Shown here in pieces: positions 45,694 to 60,100 of a stretch of 64,000 nucleotides of DNA; position 1 is the first letter of the stretch, and every line of letters starts with the position of its first letter. Where the stretch lies: contig CM044310.1 in the NCBI GenBank assembly GCA_024291935.2, forward strand, positions 86,975,213-87,039,212. Direction: 5' to 3'. This DNA comes from Okapia johnstoni (taxonomy: Eukaryota > Chordata > Mammalia > Artiodactyla > Giraffidae). The notes under the pieces are model-generated. The model saw only the letters and a program-made list of their open reading frames with translations. It was not told the origin of the DNA and did not search any database. Position numbers and translations under genes: made by a program.

Positions 45694-48600
45694 GTGCGAG
45701 GCGAGGGTCTGACAGGAGAGGTAGATTCAAGTGAGGGGCATGGGTTAGAGGGAGGAGGGCAGATCCGGGTGAGGGACGTCTGACAGGGGAGGCAGACCCA
45801 GGTGAGGGATGTGAGTCTGAGGAAAATTCAGGGGAGTGACTAGAGACTGACAGGCAAAGCAGATTCAGGTGAGGGACAGGAGTTTGACAGCGGAGAAGTC
45901 TGCTGGGGGCAGAGATGCTGCGCTGAGAATTTAGAACTCTTGGAGGATGCTTGGAGGTCTGGGTGTGTGTGTGAGAAGAGAAGATGCAAAGAGCATGTGG
46001 GTCTTGGGAGAAGGTGCTCAACAGGAGGAGGCTGAGCAGGCCTGTGGCAGAGGAAACATTCCGTGCTGAGAAGAGGGAAGGGCTCTAGTGGATGGAAGTG
46101 TAGTGGGAGCTCATCTTACTGCAGGAGAGTGGGTTTGGGGAGGTTTTTGTTGTTGTTTTGTCTGAGGGAAGGAGAGGAGTCCTTTGGGGATGAGGGAGAG
46201 GGCAGAGAACCCAGGTCTGGAATTAGAACCAGAATAAAGGTGGGATGTTTTGGCTGAGCCGTTGCATCAAGGGTGGGAAATCACAACCTAAGAAAAGGAA
46301 TAATATGGGTCCGCTTAAGGTATTCAAGAGTTTTTGGTCCTGAATCAGTTTTCACCCAAACACTTCTCATAGATTCAAGGACGAGAGACTCTCTCGTTGT
46401 TAAAAACGACTCTATACAAAAAGGAAGTTCCTGTCCTTTCCTTTTTCTTGTAAGGCACTGCTTTTACCATTAGCAGTTACACTCACTCTTTGGACTTCCT
46501 CTTTGGTGAAGTTAGTGATCAGAGAACAAGATAGACTATGCAAGCTACATTTGTCTTATGTGTTCTGCGTGGGAAAAAAAATAGTTTTAATGTTTCCTGT
46601 CCATCTTACATATTTATTTACTTTGGATTTGAAATAGTGTAATTTTTGCACAGGATGCTTATCTGCACTGAGACCATTGTCCTCTTTGGCAGAGACAGGT
46701 TAAGTTCTGGGCTAAGCAGTGTGGGGTGGTGGTTACAAGTAATGGTTGATGGGTGTCTGAAAGTATGAGAAAGGAAGAGGAAGATAATGAATGTAGCAAT
46801 AATCCTCTTTGTAAAGAAACTAAATGTTTAAAAACTTGATCTTCATGTCTTAAAATGGATTGATATTCCCATGATATCTTAAAATTTCTGAAAGTGAAAG
46901 TGAAAGTCACTCAGAAACACTTAATAAATTCATTGACTCTCATTCAGAATTCCTTTTGGCCTGAGTTCATCAAATCAGTTATACTTAAATGAAAGTATGT
47001 CCATCTCTTTGGCTTCATCTATTGGAGAGAGGCTCAAAGTAGCATGTTTGTTAAGTATGTACATTGTACCTGGATTACTAAGTTTTTGAGTTTTTGTTTT
47101 TTTTCTTTTTTTTAAATAGAATGCCTGCAACCATTTAGAGAGCACTTCCAAGTAACTCTATAAGAACTGTGATATAATGGAACGATCACTAGTCTTAGAA
47201 AACCTGCTCAGGCCCTGTCATTTATAAGTTGTATGACTGGCCAAGTCACTTGACCTCTCTGAACTTCACTTTCCTTATCTATTAAATTGGAATAATAATA
47301 CATCAAAGGAGGGTTAAAATTAAGTGAGATAATATGTGAAAGAACCTGGTATTGTTTGCTGATCTTGATAGTTATCAATGTTATTTGTTATCTACAAATT
47401 GTATACTGTACTTAAAACTTACCACTTGGATTGGATAGAAATGAATATAGTCTCAATATTTTTTAATAAGTTAAAATGCATGTAGCCAGAGATTCCAAAG
47501 TAGTTTCAATGGCTTGAACAGTCTGAGTAAAGGAAAATTTAAATAGACACGATTGAAAAACAATGTTGTCTGTATTATCCCGTTTAAAATATTGATATAC
47601 TTTCATTTCAGGATGACTCAATATGATGAATTCAGGCTAAATTTAATCTTAAATGATGATCAATATCTTGTTTAAGGACTGTTGTCACTTTTGCATCTCA
47701 TAGGGCTTAGCTTTACTGCTCCTCCTCTCTGTTTGACTGTTTAAGGGTCTGTTACATTAGTGGCATGGAAAAAAATTAGCCTAGCTTTTCTTTCCTCAAT
47801 AAAATATGGAATTAAAACAAGTGTTGATTGTAACTCTGGGTCATCTACCATACCAAAAATATTTGTTGGATGCCTACCATATGCCAGGCACAATGTTACT
47901 CTCTGGAGATAGAGATATAATGAACAAGAGAAATAAGGACTCTGCCTATCTTAAGCCTGTATTTCACTGAAAAAGTTAAACAAGCAAGTGTAGAAGTATA
48001 TATAATTCCGTGTCTTAGTAAGTGCTATGAAGAAAGAGAGGAAAATAATCACAATAGTGTCAAAAGAAGGCCTTCCTACAGAGATAACTTATTACCAAAA
48101 GAAAATATGATGGATAATCCTCTTAATCTGACAGAGAGTTATTCAAAATTGGTTTTGTCATCTTAATAATGTTTAAAGATTAAAATTTTAAATCAACTTT
48201 TTCTGTATACCAGCAGCAACTGCAAAATGAAATTAAATAATCTCATAATAGCAATAAGTGAAAGTTGTTCAGTCATGTCCGACTCTTTGAGACCCCATGG
48301 ACTATACAGTCCATGGAATTCTCCAGGTCAGAATACTGGAGTGGGTAGCTGTTCCCTTCTCCAGAGGATCTTCCCAACCCAGGGATCAAACCCAGGACTC
48401 CCACATTGCAGGCAGATTCTTTACCAGCTGAGCCATCAGGGAAGCCCAAGAATACTGAAGTGTGTAGCCTATCTCTTCTCCAGCAGATCTTCCCAGCCCA
48501 GGAATTGAACCAGGATCTCCTGCATTGCAGGCAGATTCAAGACCACTACAGTGAAAACAACACAACACTATGTAAGAAATTAATGAAGATTTACATAAAA

Positions 48601-51600
48601 TAAAGAAGTATACCATGTTTGTAAGTTGGAAGAATCAACATTATTAAGATGGTAATTCCTCCCAAATTGATCTATAGGTTCATTGAAAGCTCAACAAAAA
48701 TTCCAACAGGCTTTTTGTGTAGAAACTTACAGATTAATTCTGAAATTTATGTGGAAATACTAAGGATCTAGATTACCCCAAAAAAAGTTTGAAAAAGAAA
48801 AAGTTGGAGGACATACACTACCAGATTTCAAGACTTACTACAAGACTACAGCAATTAAGAGTAGGGAATTGACAAACATACAGATGAATAGATCAACAGA
48901 ACAGAATAGAGAGCCTACATGTATGTTCAATTGATTTTTTGACAAAGTGGACAACAAAATTTATTGGGGAATGTGGAGTCCTTTCAAAATTTGTTCTGAG
49001 GGTGGCACTTCACTGGCTGTCCACTGGTTAAGACTGTGCACTTCCCTGCAAGGGACGCAGCTTTGATACCTGGTCCAGAAACTAAGATCCCACAGGCCTT
49101 GCAGCCAAACGAAGCAGGGGCGGGGGAGCTGGTATTTACTAGATAAATCTGTGGATAAAAATGAAACTTGATCCCTACTGTACACCACATATAAAGTAAT
49201 TTAAGATGGATCATAGACTTGAATATAAAAGCAAAATCCATATATCATCTAGAAGAAGAAGAAGATATAAAATATCTTCATGATCTTGAGATAGGTAAAG
49301 ATTTCATAGAAAGGATGCAGAAGAGAACTAAATTGATAAATTAGTCTTCTTCAGAATTAAAATGCTTTTAATTGAAAGATACCAATAAGAAAATGAAAAA
49401 GCAAACCATGGAATAGGATAAAATATTTTCAATACATTTATTAGGAAGGGGCTTGTAAACAGAATATATGAAGACCTCCTAAATTTTGATCAGAAAAGGA
49501 CTAACAACCCAATGAAAATGGACTAAAGACTTGAACATATAGGTTAAAGGGATGACCAATAAACACATGAAAATATTTGCTCAGCATTATTGTTCATTAA
49601 GGAAACCACAATGAGATATCATTTTACACCCACCAGGATGGCTACAGAGACTGACAACACTGAAAACTGACGAGGATGTGAAGCAACAGGAACTTTCATG
49701 CTTCACTGGTGGAGGTATAAAATGATACAACCACTTTGGAAAACAATTTGGCATGTTCTTTAAGCACATACTGGCCTGAAAATTTCACCACCACCCTCCC
49801 CCTCCACGAATTGGAGAAGGAAATGGCACCCCACTGCAGTCCTCTTGCCTGGAAAATCCCATAGACGGAGGAGCCTCGTAGGCTACAGTCCATGGGGTTG
49901 AGGAAGGGTCGGACATGACTGAGCGACTTCACTTTCACACATCGGAGGAGGAAATGGCAACCCACTCCAGTGTTCTTGCCTGGAGAATCCCAGGGGTGGG
50001 GGAGCCTGGTGGGCTGCCGTCTATGGGGTCGAACAGAGTTGGACACGACTGAAGCAATTTAGCAGCAGCAGCAGCAGCCCCCATGAATGAACATGTATGA
50101 GACTCAAAAACTGATGTTTACTCATAATAGCTAAGAACTTATAATAGGCTAAATGTCCCTGAACAGATTAATGGGTAAATTAATTGCAGTACATTCATAC
50201 AATGGAATATTACTCTGCAATGAAAATGACTATATTACTGATACATATGACAACATGGTTGAATCTCAAAAATATGAAGTGAAAGAAGCTAGACATAAAA
50301 GAGTACATACCATGTGGTTTCATTTATATGAAAATATGCAACAGGCAAAAACTATAATGAAAGACTGTCAGTGGTTGCCATACACTGAGGATATATTGAC
50401 TGCAAAGAAACACAAGGGAACTTTTCTGAGTGATGGAAATGATATGTATCTTGATTATGGTGGTGTCTGCATAGGGCTATACATTTGAAAAGCTCATATT
50501 TAAAATAGGAGCATTGTATTTTATGTAAATTATGCCTTCATAAAATTGATTTTTTAAAGTGATTTCAAACACCAAATGTCAGCAAGGATATACAGTAACT
50601 GGAATTCTCATACACTACCTGTGACATTTTAAAATGATACAACTGGACTTCCAGTGGTTAAGAATCCACCTTGCAATGCTGGTGACAGGGCATTCAATTC
50701 CTGGTCTGGGAAGATTCCATGTGCTGCGGGGCGACTAAGCCCATGTGCCACAACGACTAATCCCGCACTACCACTAACCCAACATACCTTTTCTTTGTTT
50801 CCCCAGCAACCCCTAATCACATTCACTGGTTTTCTCCCCTATTTCTTTTGCTACATAGTAGACTTTGTGAGGTCGGATATAATGTCCTATTTTCTTTGTG
50901 CTTAGATTGTTGCCTGGTGCAGGGTAATGCTCAATTCATCTTTGAGTGAAAGCTTGAATAGCATAAGATTTTCCTTTTACATATATCTGTTTGATAACTA
51001 CAGCGTTAAAATAATGTCATCTATTTTTTTTTTTAAATCAACTTTGACTTTCAGATTTTCTTCCTTGGAATTATCCTGCTTCCAATTCGTGCCCTATTGG
51101 TTGCATTAATTTTATTACTGGCGTGGCCACTGGCTGCAATTTCAACAGCATGCTCTCCTGAAAAGCTAACCCACCCAATAGCTGGTTGGAAGAGGTAAGA
51201 AGTTACTATGTCTAAATATTAGGTGAATCAAGATTAGAAGAATTTATCGAAGTTTAGGCAGTGGTCAACTGTTGTGGCTCTGAATATAGAATATTTTGGA
51301 ATGCAGTCGTTAGAGGCTGTGTTGTGTTGTGCTTAGTCGCTCAGTCGTGTCCGACTCTTCGCAGCCCCATGGACTGTAGCCCTCCAGCCTCCTCTGTCCA
51401 TGGGGATTCTCCAGGCAAGAATACTGGAGGGGGTTGCCATGCCCTCCTCCAGGGGATGTTTCCAACCCAAGGATTGGACCTTGTTAGAGCCTACCTCACT
51501 ATAAATCAAAAACAGGAGGTCTGGAAGTTCTGTGACGGGGTGAGCTCTTTATCTTTAAATAAATAAAAATCTCAGCTCTTAAACTACAGAGCAAGGAGAG

Positions 51601-54600
51601 AGCAATCCTTTCCCTGTGCCCTCCTGAAAAGTACTTGGGCTTTCTGTGTCTCACTTCTCCTCACCATGAAATAAAAGCTAGAGAAACTTCCTTGGGAGTT
51701 AGTTGCTTAATAGCTCCTCACAGTATTATTACGTGAATGTTGAGAGAATTCAATAGAAAGCTCATTTTTTAAAGCTCCTGTTAGTTGTCTTACGGGAGCA
51801 CGTATTTTTCATGAAAAGCTATATGCTTATTCACATACTGAGATGTCCATCATGTGTTTGAACTTCTAGGACTGTGTTTTTGTTTTTCTACTCAATTGAG
51901 TTTATCAAAGACAGAGACTGGATCTTACTTGTCTTATGTGTCCAACAGGATTCCTGGCAAAATTTGATTTAACTAATTTTTAATGACAGATTCTTTTTAA
52001 ATAGTAAACAAATCAATAACCAGAATTAAGTGCATCTTTGTTCCAGGGAAGTGAGATAATAAATTTACTTCTTAAGATTCTTCATGATTTTTAAGGGCTA
52101 TAATAAAAATGTAAGTAATAAGGCTTACTTTTAAAATTTTATTTTTAAAATAACTCTGAGGACTGTTTCAGCATGCTAGTTCTAAAAGTGTTTTTGGAGG
52201 TAGCAGCATCTTTGTTATACAAATATAGATATCTAAGGTGACTCATATGAAGGACAAGACTGATTTGAATTTCTCAGTGGGGGATACATGTTGAAAATTC
52301 ATTCTTATTACTTTATAGTCACAGAATAATGGAGCCACTTAGCCATGTGGCCTTGGAAAAATTACTTCTTTGGGCCTCAGTTTTCTCATCTGTAAAGTGG
52401 AAATAATGATAAATGCTGTCTATTTCATAAAATTGGGCTAGGGATTAAAGAAAGTAATATGCATAAAGTACTTAGAACAGTGCCTGGCAGAAAGAGCTCC
52501 ACTGAAGTGTTAGCGGTTTTTTCTAGCTGATATTTTAAAATGAAGAGCTGACATGTTTTGGTTTTTGCTTTGTGCTTTAGAGTAAAACCCTGCTGTTAGC
52601 TGCAGTTGGCAAAGCTAATTATGTCCATTTTTATATTTATTTCCGAAGGAAAATTACTCAGCCAGCCTTGAAGTTTCTAGGCCATGCCATGTTCTTCTCA
52701 ATGGGGTTTGTAGTTACTGTGAAAGGAAAGATTGCAACTCCGTTGGAAGCACCAATTTTTGTCGTTGCTCCTCACTCAACATTCTTTGATGGAATTGCCT
52801 GTGTTGCAGCTGGATTACCTTCTATAGTATCTCGAAATGAGAATGTGCAGGTGCCTCTGATTGGCAGTAAGTACTCTGTAAGACAGCAGAGATAAAATAT
52901 TTTCATGTTCATGCTTTAAATTTAGAAAATCCTGTATAGTGTACTGATTAGTTTTTTGAAGACTTAAAAATAATAAGCCACTTCAAACATATTTCATTGC
53001 TTTTAATGAGGTACTGTATCAAAAGAATGAATTTATGAAAAAAGATTAAAGACCTCCCTACCTATACCTCATCATTCTTTTTATTTTTTTAAATTTTTAA
53101 ACCTTTCAGATATAACTCTTTTAAATATTTATTTATTTATTTCTTATTTTTTGGCTGTGCTGTGCAGCATGTGGGATCTTAGTTCCCCTACCAGGGATCA
53201 AACTGGCAGCCCCTGCAGGGAATGCACAGAATCTTAACCACCAGATCACCAGGGAAGTCCCCTATCATTCTTTTTAAACCTTACCTCTGCCGCTGCACCA
53301 TCACCTCTTCCTGCTCCTAAATATAAGCCAAAAAGAACAGTTTTTCAATACAAAATATGGTAAATTTTTTTGAGAGAGAATTTAATTGAAGAATATGTAA
53401 AAGCACCAGTTACATAGTATTTCAGTGAATTTCTCTTCAGGGTATTAGGCTGATAAAATTCTTTTCTCCTAACTCTGTTTTCTTCATTATTGCCCCCAAA
53501 TCTCCATGAGGGACAAATGTGTAACTCTTTGAAAATTATGATGTAGAACAATAAATGCTTTCTGCCATAAAAATAATGAAACAAGTGAAATGTTTTTTCC
53601 CACCAGATGCTTTGCTCTCTCCCAGGGGAATTGGTCTCTAAGTAACTGCTTCCAGTTGTCCCAAGGCTATTGCCAAGCATCAGGTGGTGAGAGGGTAGGC
53701 TTGAAAATTGCCTAATTCTGTCTTGGTACTCTAGAGAAAATGATAGTAGTTCTTACAGCTTTGTCATTCAGCTAAGAAAGACACACACACTCTCTTTTTT
53801 TTTTTTTTTTTTAAAGATAACCACCTTGTTTTGTGTAACATGACATTTTCCCCCAAAGTTGTTTAGCAATAGATTTTTGGTGAAGTGAGGTTTATTGTGC
53901 TAGGAAGCTACCTGCTTAAAAAGTCTATTGCACTGAAAATTTTATTAAGATAAATAGCAGTTGCTCCCTACCCACATGTACTATGGCTGCAATATTATTG
54001 CAGGAATATTCCCAAAATAAAACAAGACAATCTTATGGCGTATTGCGAATGTTTAATGCAAATTGAGAAAGAAGTCTTTTAGGGAGAAAATTGCATTTTT
54101 TTTTTTCCATATTCCTGTTGCTAACTTCTGTCAAATCAATGAAATATTTTTAGGTGCTAACTTCTGTCAAATCAATGAAATATTTTTAGGTATAAATAGC
54201 CACCTGTCGGAGAAGGCAATGGCAACCCACTCCAGTACTCTTGCCTGGAAAATCCCATGGACTGAGGAGCCTGGGAGGCTGCAGTCTACGGGGTCGTGAA
54301 GAGTCAGACACGACTGAGTGACTTCACTTTCACTTTTCACTTTCATTCATTGGAGAAGGAAATAGCAACCCACTCCAGTATTCTTGCCTGGAGAATCCCA
54401 GGGACGGCGGAGCCTGGTGGGCTGCCATCTGTGGGGTCGCACAGAGTCAGACACGACTGAAGTGACTTAGCAGTAGCAGCCACCTGTCCTTTCGAAGCCA
54501 GAATCTATTAATAAGTTCTAACAAATTTGAGTTAGAGGGTTTTTTAAGTTGTTCTCTTTGATTTGCTATCTTTTTAATTTTCCATGCAATTTGTTTTATG

Positions 54601-57118
54601 ATGTGGTATCATTTCTATAGTAGCTGTAGCCCAAAAAATGACTTATGACTTTTCATTTGTTTTAAAGGAATATTGCGGGCCTTGCAGCCAGTGTTGGTGT
54701 CCCGTGTAGATCCAGATTCTCGAAAAAACACAATAAATGAAATAATAAGGCGGGCCACATCAGGAGGGGAATGGCCCCAGGTAAAACACAGTAGATATTT
54801 ATTTAAATATAGTGAGAATTTAGTTTTTGTACACTTGTACATATTCGTTTGGATCCACAGATAACAATATCAGGGGACACCTTATGCTAGTTGTCTTTAG
54901 CATAGTAAAAGCAGAATAAATGAGTAAGGATTAAGAAGTCCTCTTCTGCGTGAGATACTCCTAGAATTAAATGTATCATTCTTTTTTATTCTCCAGACTC
55001 TTTGAACTGGTTTTTACTTTGTGTCATAAAAAGTAATTCTCTACCTCTGAATTTATTTATCATTAAGATGAGATACTAAAACTCAGTTATACTCAAAAAT
55101 ATAGTGGGTGGGTATATTTTGAAAGTGATTAATATCTTAAGATTATCTGAAGTATATTTAGATAGTGCTTTTCAGTTCAGGGGGCATATCAGAATCACCT
55201 GTAGAACTTTTCTACATTTTACCATCCCATCTCCTCCTTCCCCTGGAATGCTTTTTTTTTTTTTTTAAAGTTTGTTTATTTTGGGCTGTGTCTGGTCTTA
55301 GTTACCCTGCAGCCTGTGGGATCTTAGTTCCCTGCCCAGGAATTGAACCCACCTCTCCTGCATTGGAAGACAGATTATTAACTACCAGGCCACCAAGGAA
55401 GTCCCTGGAATGCTTTTTGAAGGTGTGGAAGGAGCAACATTTATTGCATAAATAGAGCCTCATGGGTGATTCTGATAAGTACCCCTCTGCCTTTGCCCAG
55501 GTGAAAACAAGTAATCTCTAGCAGAACTCATGGTCCTGAGGTGATCTGGCTACTCATGGTAATGTTTAGATATTAAAGTACGAAGAGGCATATGATCAAC
55601 CAGGAGGTTTTAGAAACCAAGGCATGTGAGGAATGATTTAAAGAGTGAAGAAATGACTGGGAATAAATGACATTTGGAATAAGGGTTTGATTTTGCTCTT
55701 TGGCTCCAAGGAATTTATCTAGGACTGGTGGGTAAAGTTAACCAGACTTTAGTTCGCTTTGCTCATTTCAAGGAACTTCCTGTCCAGAATTAGAATGGTC
55801 TGATTTGGAACCTCTTTCTGGAATGTTCAGGCATTGGCTAGGCAACCACTTGAGGGGGATATTGTAAAAAGAATTCAAGTATTAGAGATGCTATATGATG
55901 TTTAATGCCCCTTCTAGTTCTTGAGAGTTCATGATTTACTCTATATTAATTTATTCTTCATGGTATAGCTATAGAATATCCACTGCATGAATTATATTTG
56001 CTATTGTATACAGTTGGAATAGGAAACCTGTTTTTTTTTTTTTTTAAGTTGGAGAATGGAATCACACCTATTCACAATTTTTATTTTACAAATAACTTAT
56101 TATTATGGCAGTTTAGCTTACTAATTACTTTAATTATTATAAAATACCCATTACTAAATGCTGTAAGTACAGGGATTTTGTTTATGTGCTTAGCAATTTA
56201 CTCATTGCTAAATTCCAAAAGCTTCAGAAAAATTAACCTGCTGTTTTATTCAGTTAGTGGGGAACTGTAGTGCATAGCTTTTGTGTGGAAATCATAATAT
56301 ATTAAAAGCTAAAAACACCTACTCAGAAAAGAATATTAAATTGTATTCCGTATGTCAACAAATCCAAGTAAGCATAAAGCATATTGTTGGTATTTCCTCC
56401 TTTTTTCTCAGTACAACTTGAAACTGTGTGTTGTAAGAGGGAATATCATTTAATGGGAAAATTGAAACAGAAGTAGCAAATGATTTAGTTAAAGGTGTAT
56501 ACCAGTAGAAGAAAGAATTTAATATTGCGTAAAATGAATGCAACTTTGACCAGGATTCAGGGTCTACAGCTTCTTTGAAACCTTTTCAGATCATTGATAT
56601 CATCATTAAGAAACATTTACTGTGTATATTCTCTCTTCAAAACTTTAATTCATTTTCAGTTTATCTTAATGGTCAGACTATACTTCTTTTAGAGCAAAAC
56701 TGAACAATCTGATTGATTCTAGGTTTCACTGGATTCAAGTGCTAGCCTTTTATTTTATTTTTGCTTTATAAAAATTGGCAACTGTGAAGTCCTAAGAAAG
56801 CAAGTAAAGAGGTAATCTGTTAATTAGACTGAAATATTAAATCTATTCCTTTTCTCCCAAGATACTAGTTTTCCCAGAAGGTACTTGTACTAATCGGTCC
56901 TGTTTGATTACTTTTAAACCAGGTGAGATCAATTAAATTATGTATTGTGACAAAATAATATGGATGATTTCTCAAATGATCTAATAATAAATATACAAAA
57001 TAACTCATCAGTTTGCTTGGAGCATTTATTTTCTGATAAAATGTTTTTAATAATGTGAATCCACAACTCACTCTTTTACTTTCTCTTTTGGTATCATAAT
57101 GCCTTCTTCTTTGGAATG

Positions 57119-57164
<46 letters not shown>

Positions 57165-60100
57165 TTGAGCAGAAACCACTAGCAGATTTTTCTTTTCCTC
57201 CAAGAACAACCCCCATAGACACTTGGGGTCTGTGTCATCAAGTTAGAAAACCTATTTCAATTATCATTATAATGCTTTCAATTCCTTCTGAGGTTCATGC
57301 TTTTCCTTTAAAAAAAAAAATATTATGAGGTTGTAAAAATAAATTTTAGTGACTTAGCATAACATTTAAATTTTGCTTTTATAAAAGCTCATTTTCATAT
57401 AGGTCATTACTCTTAAAACATTTAGTATATTTATGTTGTTGATACCAATTTTTTATATTGCTTTTTCTATTACTAAGCTACAGGAAGATATCTCCTTAGC
57501 TTCGGCCCTATTGTCCCTGTGATGGTATGAGTAAGTCTCAGCTCCAGGGTCTCTTAGATTGGATTTGAAAAAGCTCTCACAAAGTTGTGATTTTTCATTA
57601 AGCTTGAAAGGAAAAACTTCTCCTGATTCAATGGTTATTACTGGTGAAGAAGGATTGAAGTAGCAGGATAAATTTGAAAGAGGCTTGGTGTTCAATGACA
57701 CTCAGTACTTAGTAGCTGTGACACTTGGCAAGTAGCTTAAATAAGAAAATAGCTGCAAAGAACTTCACATTCTACAGAAAGTCCACGTGGGCTCAGGAAA
57801 TAGTCTTTGCTCCAGCAAGATGCATTGTTGTCTTCTGGATATTGGTTGTGTCATCATTTTCCTAAAGAAAGTCATTTTTTGGCAGGGAGAGGAATGTTTT
57901 GTTTCTGAGAGGAACTTTCTTTACTACAGAATTTACATAAAAAGGCAGGATGTAATTATTCGTGATCTATGTTATTTAAGATTGAGTTCTTGATCAACTT
58001 CCTATCAGTGGTTGATTTCTCAGCTTTGCACACATTTAGTTAAAAAGTTAAAATTTATCAAATTTTTACTCAGTATACTTCTGCCTATGGATTTGCATTT
58101 GTCATTTATCCAAATTCTTTCACTCTGTACTATTTCACTACTATAGTCTCTCCTCCCATATAAACTTCTTTTTGAGAACTGACATATTCTGGTTTTTGTA
58201 AGCCAATTAATTATCCAGATATGTTTATATTAGGAAAATAGTTAAGCATACACAATCGTTTTTTTTTTTTTAATTCAGAGCAACTTAATTCCATAAAAAG
58301 ATACATGGTTACATATGGATGACAGACAGATCTTTGCCATGTAGGTATATAATCCAAGAATTGATAGATCACTTCACTATTGTTTAGTGCTTGTTTTATT
58401 TTTCAACATATTGTTTTTAATTCAAAAAGGAAGTATATGAATACCAATATCAAAATCAAATTTTTGGATTTATTTGATATTTTTTTCTGTAATAGTTTAA
58501 ATACTATTGTTATTCTAGGATACTGTGACTTGGACGTGGCAAGGATATACATTGTAAGTTGCTTACATTATTATTCATTTATATAAATTTTATTTAAGTG
58601 AAGAAAGAGAAAGAATTTGTTCTTTTTTTTTTAAGCTTTTTTTTTAATAGAAGTAAAGATTTCTCATCAGAGCCTTAAATAACTGATAAGTTACTATAGA
58701 GAGCATAACTATCTTGCCCATTAAACCCCAGTGTCTCCCATGTGCAGAATTCTAGTTGTCAGTTCTAATGTGTCTCAAGTGTTTACCAATTCTTAAGAAA
58801 CATTCCAGTGATCTCACTTGCATCCACTTTAGCTTAAATTTTGTAGTTTCATTCTCATTGCAAATTTAACGTTATCTGGTGTCTCCATCTTTTTTTCACT
58901 TCATTGGTTTAAACAGTCCAGAGCAGTTTAGTCATATGGCCTGAAATAGTTGTGATGTGTCTGATTTGAGTTGAGGAAATAGCTAAGCAAGTTTTTACTT
59001 CCACTCTTGGGTTTTGAGAGGCTGGGAAATCAGCAGTTTCTGTAAACAGTTAAGAGAAGAGAGGAATACAGTTTCACTGTTAAGCAAACTTGAAGTGAAA
59101 CAGACCTTTTAAAAAGAGCAGAATACATAGAATCTTACTTTCTCTCAAGAAGTTCTTGTGTTTAGTTCCCCTCCCTATTCAGGTGCCTCCTTTGGTCCTT
59201 TTACCTGCGCAGACAACATTGACATCCCTCAGTGTTCACCTCAAGGAACCTGACTGGCTTTGGGCTGCAGAAGAGAAAAATAAAATGATAAGCCTTCCCC
59301 AAAATAAAAAAAGACAACCTGTTTACATTTTGGGTTTGAGGGCTTTCCCAGAGCTTATGCAGTAATGCCTTTTGATACTGTTACACACAGAGCTCAAATT
59401 ATTGATGGATAGGTGACCATCGCTTGGAAATATTTAAAAGAAATCATACTTTGCCTTCAAATACATTGTAGACAATCCAAATAACTTATGAAAATTAGAC
59501 TTTTTTCACTACAAACTTATGTTCTCCATTTTTCTGTGTATGTAAATTGCTTTGAAATAATACATTTAAATCAGAATAGATGGGCTGATTACATGTGTTA
59601 ATAAATACTGATACTTGTGAGACATTTGTATTCCTGTTATGCTTCAGTCCTTGGTAGTTAAAGTTAAGTAAATAACACTAAAAATAGGGCACGTAAACTG
59701 TAAAGGATATCTATTTATTCCCTTGGCTAGAATACCTTTCCTGTCATTACTAATTTCAAATTCCTGGTTTTCAGAAACAAATAGTATGAGAACATTTTAG
59801 AAAAAAAATACCTGAAAATTGAGGGGTAACATATTTATATTTCTTGAGGTATGTCATCCTCAGGGCCTTTACAAGTTAAGTCCTCTTAGAGATAGTGACT
59901 TTGGGTTCATTGTGACTTTTTTTGGTTTTGCAGCAGGACTAGTGGAAATGAAGGTCAAATAGGAGATTGGGGGTAAATAGAGTGGTTGAGTATTTAATCT
60001 AGGCTTCTAATCTGAGAAGTATGTGACAGGAGGAAAAATAGGAGAGAGAATACAACTAAGAAAGAGAGGAAAAAAATATTTTCAGAGTTAAAGATATCTT

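Larger units (their letters stand above)
48541..50640 (+). mobile_element. L1 LINE 3' half, interrupted by two SINEs
   Basis: The text is late L1 ORF2 and 3' UTR: TTCCTCCCAAATTGATCTAT, AACAGAACAGAATAGAGAGC, AACCACAATGAGATATCATT, CACCCACCAGGATGGCTACA, ATACAATGGAATATTACTCT. Many stops. A CHR SINE (49003-49125) and a BovA2 SINE (49806-50078) split it. Confidence 0.85.

Noticed and set aside
50153..50488. 111-codon plus-strand frame
   Set aside because: It lies in an L1 3' UTR/ORF2 remnant; wording is that of L1, not a host gene.
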